DNA from: Rhodococcus sp. P-2
Lineage (GTDB): Bacteria > Actinomycetota > Actinomycetes > Mycobacteriales > Mycobacteriaceae
DNA length: 64,000 nucleotides
Reading direction: 5' to 3'
Assembly: GCF_016598535.1 (NCBI RefSeq)
Contig: NZ_CP066779.1
Coordinates: forward strand, 2,418,001-2,482,000
In this document: in pieces, positions 59,290 through 64,000 of the stretch
Layout: every line of letters begins with the position of its first letter
Numbering within the stretch: the first letter of the stretch is position 1
The notes under the pieces: generated by a model
Seen by the model: the letters and a program-made list of their open reading frames with translations, nothing else
What the model was told of the DNA's origin: nothing
The model's database searches: none
Position numbers and translations under genes: made by a program

Positions 59290-59916
59290 TCAGTCCTCCA
59301 CGATGACGACGTGAAGATTCCTCGGACCATGGACACCTTCGACGCGTTCGAGTTCGATGTCGGAGGTCGCCGACGGGCCGCTGATCATGGTGGTGGGGCG
59401 CTCCGGCGTCAACTTCGCAATCGCCTCCGGCACTCCCACTTCCACACTGCTGCGATACACGACGCAGATGTGTGTGTCCGGTACCAGCGTCAACGCACGG
59501 CGGCCCTGCGATGGACCGGCGTCGAGGAAGATGGTGCCGGTTTCGGCGCACGATACCTTCGAGCCGGTGACAACGGCGTCGAGGTTCTCGAGTTCAGGAG
59601 CCGGTACGTCAGGGCCGTCCACCACCAGCGTTCCGTCGAATCCGGCTACCCACGATCGGTCGAGGCCGGCGGGGATTCCCAATGTGCGTAGCCCCTGTGC
59701 CGTCAGTATCGAGGTGACGACCTCGGCGATTTCTGTTGCAGTGCAACGGTGGACATGCGCCTTGTAGTCCTCGAGGCGATCGACGAACAGATCCATGCGG
59801 GCGTCGGCGGACATGGTTCTGCCAGTCCGGTAGTTTCGCGGTATCTCGCTCTCACGGGCGGGCGCCAAGGTGATGGCATCACGAATGCGTCCGAGTACCA
59901 ACTCGCGTGAATTCAT
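59290..59916 (-). CDS. lutC: lactate utilisation protein LutC
   Basis: LutC (LUD-domain) subunit of 208 aa. It shows the family order LRTLGIPAGLDRSWVAG, AVVTGSKVSCAETGTIFLDAG near residue 120, RRALTLVPDTHICVVYRSSV near 140 and the C-terminal GPSATSDIELERVEGVHGPR (NH-VVIVED end). LutABC oxidises L-lactate to pyruvate as an iron-sulfur complex; LutC has no clusters itself. The ATG overlaps the lutB stop (ATGA at 59913-59916). It is the last gene of the lutA-lutB-lutC operon. Confidence 0.93.
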   Translation of the reverse strand: MNSRELVLGRIRDAITLAPARESEIPRNYRTGRTMSADARMDLFVDRLEDYKAHVHRCTATEIAEVVTSILTAQGLRTLGIPAGLDRSWVAGFDGTLVVDGPDVPAPELENLDAVVTGSKVSCAETGTIFLDAGPSQGRRALTLVPDTHICVVYRSSVEVGVPEAIAKLTPERPTTMISGPSATSDIELERVEGVHGPRNLHVVIVED

Positions 59917-61433
59917 CTGTCTGCCTTCCCGTCGCGACGAGCCTCGTCCAATGCCGCGCGGCCTTCGTCGGAGTCCCACCAGGATCGGAAGGTCTGCTTG
60001 GGCGGTGCGGGAATGTCTCTGGCAGCAGTCCAACCGTTCAGTGGGGGTGGCAAGGTGGAGATCTTCCCCTTCTTGCCGGCCATGACGCGTCCGATCCCGG
60101 CGGCTTTCTGCGCGAGGGTCCATCGGCCCTCGGTCGACATCGCAATAGAGGCGGCTTTCATCGCCAAAGACTCTGCCGTGACACCGGATTGCTCGACCTT
60201 CTGGTGGCGCAATTCGACCAGAAGAGACGGTATGTCGATCTTGACCGGGCAGGCGTCGAAGCACGCACCGCACAGACTCGAGGCAAAAGGAAGCGTCGAG
60301 TTGGGATCGTCTTTGCCATGCATGCCCGCGAGCTGCGGAGTCAGCACCGCGCCGATCGGCCCCGGATAGGTCGATCCGTAAGCGTGACCACCGGTGCGCT
60401 CGTAGACCGGGCACACGTTCAGGCACGCCGAGCACCGTATGCAGCTCAGGGCTTCCCGTCCGATCTTGTCGGCAAGCGCGGCAGTCCGGCCGTTGTCGAG
60501 GAGGATCAGGTGGAACTCCTGTGGACCGTCGTCGGGCGTCACTCCGGTCCACATGGAGGTGTACGGGTTCATCCGCTCCCCTGTCGACGACCGCGGCAAC
60601 AATTGAAGGAAGACCTCCAGATCCTGATACGTCGGCAGAATCTTCTCGATGCCCATCACGGTGATCAGCGTTTTCGGCAGCGTCAGGCACATTCGCCCAT
60701 TGCCCTCCGACTCCACGACGGTCAGTGTTCCCGTGTCCGCGATACCGAAGTTGGCGCCGGAGACTGCGACCGGCGTCGTCATGAACTTGTGGCGTAAGAA
60801 TTTTCGCGCGGCTGCGGCGAGCTCGGCCGGATTCTCCCCGAGGTTCGGATCGACATCTGGCATCTCACGAAGGAAGATCTCTCGAATCTCGGACCTGTTG
60901 CGATGGATGGCGGGAACCAGAATGTGCGACGGTTTGTCGTGGCCGAGCTGGACGATCAATTCCGCGAGATCGGTCTCGTAGGCGGTGATGCCCTGGGTTT
61001 CGAGATGCTCGTTGAGCCCGATCTCCTGCGTTGCCATCGACTTGACCTTGATGACCTCGTCGGTGCCGGTGGCTTTGACAAGTTCGGTCACAATGGCGTT
61101 GGCCTCGTTGGCATCCGCTGCCCAATGCACTTTCCCACCACGAGCGATTACTGCGGATTCGAACTGTTCGAGCAGTTCCGGCAACCGCGCCATGACGTCG
61201 GCCTTGATCGCCGAACCCGCGTCACGCAGCTCTTCCCAATCGGGAAGCTCGCCGGTCACGTTGATGCGCTTGGCACGGATGGTGTGCGTCGCCTTGCCGA
61301 TATTGCGTCGCAGTTGCGCGTTGGCCAGCTCGTGATGTGCTGCGGCGGGAAACTTCTCAGTACCTCGCAGGAATCCTGCACCTTCGGGTGACCTCGGCGG
61401 GAAGCTGGGCAGACCCAGCGTCACAGCGCTCAT
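59913..61433 (-). CDS. lutB: lactate utilisation iron-sulfur protein LutB
   Basis: LutB of 506 aa. A LUD domain with IKVKSMATQEIGLNEHLE and GANFGIADTGTLTVVESEGNGRM occupies about residues 60-310. Two [4Fe-4S] ferredoxin motifs follow: CIRCSACLNVCPVY (C331, C334, C337, C341) and CGACFDACPVKIDIP (C388, C391, C395). The C-terminal DUF3390-like tail ends the protein. It passes electrons from lactate oxidation, probably via LutA and LutC, to the respiratory chain. The ATG overlaps the lutA stop (ATGA at 61430-61433) and the stop overlaps lutC. Confidence 0.95.
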   Translation of the reverse strand: MSAVTLGLPSFPPRSPEGAGFLRGTEKFPAAAHHELANAQLRRNIGKATHTIRAKRINVTGELPDWEELRDAGSAIKADVMARLPELLEQFESAVIARGGKVHWAADANEANAIVTELVKATGTDEVIKVKSMATQEIGLNEHLETQGITAYETDLAELIVQLGHDKPSHILVPAIHRNRSEIREIFLREMPDVDPNLGENPAELAAAARKFLRHKFMTTPVAVSGANFGIADTGTLTVVESEGNGRMCLTLPKTLITVMGIEKILPTYQDLEVFLQLLPRSSTGERMNPYTSMWTGVTPDDGPQEFHLILLDNGRTAALADKIGREALSCIRCSACLNVCPVYERTGGHAYGSTYPGPIGAVLTPQLAGMHGKDDPNSTLPFASSLCGACFDACPVKIDIPSLLVELRHQKVEQSGVTAESLAMKAASIAMSTEGRWTLAQKAAGIGRVMAGKKGKISTLPPPLNGWTAARDIPAPPKQTFRSWWDSDEGRAALDEARRDGKADR

Positions 61434-62179
61434 GCGTGCACCCGGCTTTCCACCGACGCCAGAATCTCCGCGAGGTGAATGGTCTTGACGCCCATCTGCA
61501 GTCGCGACATCCCGCCGCCGATGTGCATGAGGCAGGAGGAATCTCCGGCGCTGCAGAATTCGGCGCCGGTGTCCGCGACGTGGCGAATCTTGTCCGCCAG
61601 CATGGCCGTCGACGTTTCGGCATTCTTGATGGCGAACGTGCCACCGAAGCCGCAGCAGGAATCTGCTTCGGGGAGTTCAACCAGATCGATGTCGCGGACG
61701 TTGCGCAGCAACTGAAGTGGTTTGTCTCCCACCCTCAGCATGCGCAGTGAGTGACAGGTCGGGTGATAGGTGACCCGGTACGGGAAGTACGCGCCCACAT
61801 CGGTGACCTCGAGAACGTCCACGAGGAATTCGGAAAGCTCGTACGTCTTTGCCTTCACGGTCTGCACCTGTCCACACAGCGACGCGGTGCCGTAACGCTC
61901 GGCGACGATCTCGTGTTGATGGCGGATCGAACCGACGCACGATCCCGACGGTGCGACAACGGCGTCGATCGACGTGTCACCGAAGGTATCGGCGTAGTTC
62001 GCGACCAGCGGCAGCGCACCTGGCTGGTAGCCGGTGTTCACGTGCATCTGCCCGCAGCAGGTCTGCCCGGACGGAAACACGACGTCGTGCCCGAGACGGG
62101 TCAGCAGGAGGGCGGTGGCCTTGGCGGCGTCGGGAAACATCGTGTCCCCGATGCAGGTGGCGAACAGCGCTACGCGCAT
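61430..62179 (-). CDS. lutA: lactate utilisation protein LutA
   Basis: LutA of 249 aa with two CCG domains, each a cysteine-rich repeat: GQTCCGQMHVNTGY near residue 40 and a second in ADSCCGFGGTFAIKN near 172, plus GSCVGSIRH and YHPTCHSLRMLRVGD. The CCG Cys residues ligate the cluster. The ATG at 62179 is chosen because the family N-terminus RVALFATCIGDTMFPD begins there. It is the first gene of the lutABC operon, with a perfect palindrome at 62202-62216, 23 bp upstream, as the likely LutR-type operator. Confidence 0.95.
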   Translation of the reverse strand: MRVALFATCIGDTMFPDAAKATALLLTRLGHDVVFPSGQTCCGQMHVNTGYQPGALPLVANYADTFGDTSIDAVVAPSGSCVGSIRHQHEIVAERYGTASLCGQVQTVKAKTYELSEFLVDVLEVTDVGAYFPYRVTYHPTCHSLRMLRVGDKPLQLLRNVRDIDLVELPEADSCCGFGGTFAIKNAETSTAMLADKIRHVADTGAEFCSAGDSSCLMHIGGGMSRLQMGVKTIHLAEILASVESRVHA

Positions 62180-62201
62180 GTGGATCCCCGCAATCTGTCG
62201 G

Positions 62202-62216
62202 TGTGGTCTGACCACA
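62202..62216. promoter_or_regulatory. GntR/FadR-type operator between lutA and the GntR gene
   Basis: TGTGGTC-T-GACCACA at 62202-62216 is a perfect 15-bp palindrome with the TGGTC-N-GACCA core of FadR-subfamily GntR regulators (LldR/LutR/PdhR type). It lies 23 bp before the lutA ATG and 61 bp before the divergent GntR ATG at 62278. Confidence 0.92.
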
Positions 62217-62277
62217 GTAATACATCCCTGGACAGGCCACCCCATAAACGACGCCCACCCGGTTATGCTCTTGCCTC

Positions 62278-62988
62278 ATGCCGATCGAGCCGGGCCCGCG
62301 AGCGTGGGAACAAGTACTGAGTCATCTCGAACGTCGGCTCGTTTCAGGCGAGGTCTCTCCAGGCCAGCGGCTTCCGGGAGAGAGAATTCTGGCGGCCGAA
62401 CTGGGCGTCGGACGGTCATCGGTCCGCGAGGCCCTGCGCGTTATGGAAGCTCTCGGCCTGCTGAAAGCGCAGACGGGATCCGGCCCGACGTCCGGAGCGA
62501 TGATCGTGGCCAAACCGACCGGCGGCATGACCATGCTGATGCGAATGCAGGTTGCAGCACAAGGGTTTCCGGTCTCGGACGTGGTGAAGACACGACTCGT
62601 GCTCGAATCCGAGGTGATGCAGTCCCTGGCATCGCGAACCCCGGCCCCTGACCTCAGCGCCGCTGTCGAACTGCTCGACTCGATGGACTACGCAGCTCTC
62701 TCGGCCGAGGAATTCCTGCTACTCGACGCGCAGTTCCACGTGGCGCTCGCCGACGCGGCGGGCAATCAGGTGATCGCAGCCATGATGACCGGCCTGCGCG
62801 AGTCCATCGAGTCCTACGTTCTCGCGGGCGTCCAGATCGACAGCTGGCCGAGCACCTGCACGCGACTACGTCACGAACACCGAGGATTGATCGATGCGGT
62901 CAACGCGGGTGACGGCGAACTCGCACGTCAGCGCATAGTCGGCCACATCCACGGTTACTACTCGGAAAGCGCTCACTCCAGCCGGTGA
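62278..62988 (+). CDS. GntR/FadR-family regulator, probable LutR
   Basis: GntR-type regulator of 236 aa. The winged HTH is WEQVLSHLERRLVSGEVSPG followed by QRLPGERILAAELGVGRSSVREALRVME (residues about 10-58), and the FCD all-helical ligand domain (DAQFHVALADAAGNQVIAAM near 158, LRHEHRGLIDAVNAGDGELA near 205) has the His/Asp metal positions. It is divergent from lutABC with a matching palindrome in between. It should repress lutABC until lactate (or a related 2-hydroxy acid) binds, as LldR and LutR do elsewhere. Confidence 0.92.
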   Translation: MPIEPGPRAWEQVLSHLERRLVSGEVSPGQRLPGERILAAELGVGRSSVREALRVMEALGLLKAQTGSGPTSGAMIVAKPTGGMTMLMRMQVAAQGFPVSDVVKTRLVLESEVMQSLASRTPAPDLSAAVELLDSMDYAALSAEEFLLLDAQFHVALADAAGNQVIAAMMTGLRESIESYVLAGVQIDSWPSTCTRLRHEHRGLIDAVNAGDGELARQRIVGHIHGYYSESAHSSR

Positions 62989-63041
62989 CAGGGGGTGGTA
63001 ATTGCACCTCCAGAAGTCGTGTACTGTTGGTTTCACACCGA

Positions 63042-63115
63042 CGCGGGGTGGAGCAGCTCGGTAGCTCGCTGGGCTCATAACCCAGAGGTCGCAGGTTCAA
63101 ATCCTGTCCCCGCTA
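63042..63115 (+). tRNA. initiator tRNA-Met (tRNA-fMet, CAU anticodon)
   Basis: 74-nt cloverleaf without encoded CCA. The acceptor pairs CGCGGGG (63042-63048) with CCCCGCT (63108-63114), leaving a C1-U72 mismatch. The anticodon stem CTGGG/CCCAG with loop CTCATAA has the three G-C pairs diagnostic of an initiator. The T-arm is GCAGG-TTCAAAT-CCTGT. The mismatched first pair and the GGG/CCC pairs identify the initiator rather than elongator tRNA. It is followed by a strong terminator. Confidence 0.96.
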
Positions 63116-63123
63116 CAAAGAAG

Positions 63124-63160
63124 AGGCCCGTAGGTTGCGAAAGCGACCTACGGGCCTTTT
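63124..63160 (+). terminator. intrinsic terminator of the initiator tRNA gene
   Basis: AGGCCCGTAGGTTGC at 63124-63138 pairs with GCGACCTACGGGCCT at 63143-63157 (one G-U) around a GAAA tetraloop, followed by TTTT at 63157-63160. It starts 9 nt after the tRNA. Confidence 0.95.
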
Positions 63161-63206
63161 GCTGTGCGCCTTTATTAACCGCCGGGGGTTAATAAAGGCG
63201 CACAGC
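63161..63206. repeat. 46-bp perfect inverted repeat (20-bp arms, 6-nt loop)
   Basis: The arm at 63161-63180, starting GCTGTGCGCC and ending TTATTAACC, is repeated exactly inverted at 63187-63206, with loop GCCGGG. It follows the tRNA terminator without a gap and ends 7 bp before the stop of the TenA-like gene (63213). The palindrome is AT-rich in its inner half. It may be the terminator of the minus-strand genes or a repetitive element. Confidence 0.9.
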
Positions 63207-63212
63207 AGTGGT

Positions 63213-63839
63213 TCACACCGCCACGTTGTGAAAATCGATCTCCGCGGCGAGCATGCCGGAGAACCACCGATCCAGCTCCTCGTCAGGGACGGACTCGGGC
63301 ATGGCGTCGACTTCGCACGCCAGTACCGCCACCTGGGACACGAACGGCGGAGCGACATGCATGTCCACCCAGTCCTGCAACGCTGGTTCGCGCTCTACCT
63401 TCACTGCCGCCGCCTCCCGGCACCACGACAGATACAGGGTTTCCGCGGCGTACATGCCCACCAGGGCTGCCGCCCTGCCCTCTTCGCGAGCCAGGGTCAA
63501 GGCGTGGGTGGACAGCACGGCCGACTCCTCGACCAGAGCCGCTGCGTCCCCCTCGTAGGGGAAGCGGGAACGCAACTGCGCGAAATACTCGCGCTGTTCG
63601 CCGACCAGGTTGGACATCGACGTCACGTGGTCGAGCGCGTCGTCGAGCGTCGGGGATTCGGCGACCACCAACCCCAGCACCTTGACGGCCGTCAGTACGA
63701 ATGCCTCTTCGATCACGAGGTACCGGCGAAATCCCTCATCACTCAACGTCCCGCCGATGGTGTCCTCGATGAATGGAACCGCCCGCGCGGCAGCGATGTT
63801 GCTCTGCTGCCGCGCGAGCAGGTCTGAGGACCGACTCAT
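63213..63839 (-). CDS. TenA-family protein (thiaminase II/PqqC-like fold)
   Basis: Helical protein of 208 aa. IEDTIGGTLSDEGFRRYLVIEEAFVLT is near residues 24-50, and YEGDAAALVEESAVLSTHALTLARE spans about 94-118. ALVGMYAAETLYLSWCREAA, with the Tyr/Cys-type region, is near 126-145. The fold is that of TenA (heme-oxygenase-like), whose members salvage thiamine precursors. The active Cys of TenA (near residue 135 in Bacillus) could be the Cys of SWCREA here, but the motif is atypical, so thiaminase activity is uncertain. The ATG at 63839 overlaps the stop of the upstream amidotransferase-like gene (ATGA). Confidence 0.82.
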   Translation of the reverse strand: MSRSSDLLARQQSNIAAARAVPFIEDTIGGTLSDEGFRRYLVIEEAFVLTAVKVLGLVVAESPTLDDALDHVTSMSNLVGEQREYFAQLRSRFPYEGDAAALVEESAVLSTHALTLAREEGRAAALVGMYAAETLYLSWCREAAAVKVEREPALQDWVDMHVAPPFVSQVAVLACEVDAMPESVPDEELDRWFSGMLAAEIDFHNVAV

Positions 63840-64000
63840 TCGCCGGCGACCCAACTGATCAAGCCGTCGAACAGGTCGGTGTATCCGGGCCACTGCTCAC
63901 AGAACTCCGGCGGAGCCCAGTGCGGAGAGCAGTCCGAGGTGAAGACGATCGACCGTCCGGCGCCGTATTCACCCGCAGCGACAAGCGGATCGCCGTTGAT
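63836..64000 (-). CDS. glutamine-amidotransferase-like protein, C-terminal 54 residues only
   Basis: Only the 3' end of the gene is in the window. The 54 visible residues include NGDPLVAAGEYGAGRSIVFT, then SDCSPHWAPPEFCEQWPGY and finally LFDGLISWVAGE. The SDC-x-PHW-x-PPEF stretch is typical of the C-terminus of the stand-alone GATase1-like family (DUF1355/PF07090). The stop overlaps the start of the TenA-like gene, so they are co-translated. The catalytic part lies outside. Confidence 0.8.
   Translation of the reverse strand: MNGDPLVAAGEYGAGRSIVFTSDCSPHWAPPEFCEQWPGYTDLFDGLISWVAGE

Noticed and set aside
63042-63206. tRNA gene plus inverted repeat as a phage attachment site
   Set aside because: No integrase, no duplicated tRNA 3' end and no phage genes are visible; the tRNA has its own intact terminator.

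Overview
The window reads as chromosome of a high-GC mycolic-acid actinomycete. Rhodococcus is the best fit, probably the R. erythropolis/qingshengii group. The basis is a base composition that looks like a little over 60 % GC (estimated by eye), dense GTG/ATG-started genes with ATGA/GTGA stop-start overlaps, an IlvX-type ThDP protein, a mycofactocin-type short-chain dehydrogenase, MMPL and GAP-family membrane proteins, and unusually heavy acyl-CoA metabolism. I see no prophage, insertion sequence, integrase or CRISPR array. The genus call is an inference from gene families, not from a marker-gene comparison.

Layout. 1-6.1 kb: a partial metallo-hydrolase coupled to an acyl-CoA ligase, two convergent LysR regulators, and a secreted metallophosphoesterase. 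6.2-16.2 kb: a beta-oxidation-like block holding two acyl-CoA dehydrogenases, a thiolase, a CaiB-type CoA transferase, an SDR, an acyl-CoA ligase, a crotonase and an aldehyde dehydrogenase. Together these could activate and degrade one unidentified carboxylic acid or aldehyde. 16.2-20.1 kb: two tandem paralogues of a large SEC-C zinc-motif protein. 20.1-24.1 kb: a GAP-family membrane protein, IlvX, a crotonase and a quinone-oxidoreductase-like enzyme. 24.4-32.5 kb: a YhgE/Pip-like membrane protein, a succinate-semialdehyde-type dehydrogenase, small membrane and secreted proteins, an alpha/beta hydrolase divergent from MarR-PxpB-PxpC, and an odd family A DNA polymerase. 32.6-37.4 kb: an MMPL transporter, then an alkylation-repair operon (ogt - sigma factor - second ogt - alkA). 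38.0-41.0 kb: an acyl-CoA dehydrogenase / APH kinase / SDR operon that resembles 4-hydroxy-acid catabolism. 41.1-45.0 kb: an ABC exporter under a divergent TetR gene, and a LuxR-type regulator. 45.2-48.7 kb: a SHOCT/DUF6325/DUF1254/membrane-protein/phosphatase gene string. 48.6-55.6 kb: four TetR genes paired with an EamA exporter, an SRPBCC protein, an SDR and an acyl-CoA dehydrogenase. 55.6-58.4 kb: an ECF42-type sigma factor with its DGPF partner and a recognisable own promoter, then DUF309 and LON-domain genes. 58.4-63.0 kb: a nonsense-interrupted SDR and the lactate operon lutABC with its GntR regulator and operator. 63.0-64.0 kb: initiator tRNA, its terminator, a 46-bp perfect hairpin, a TenA-like gene and a partial amidotransferase.

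The richest layer beyond the genes is regulatory. At least nine strong palindromes sit at promoters beside a plausible cognate regulator or target, and several start codons are fixed by stop-start overlaps.
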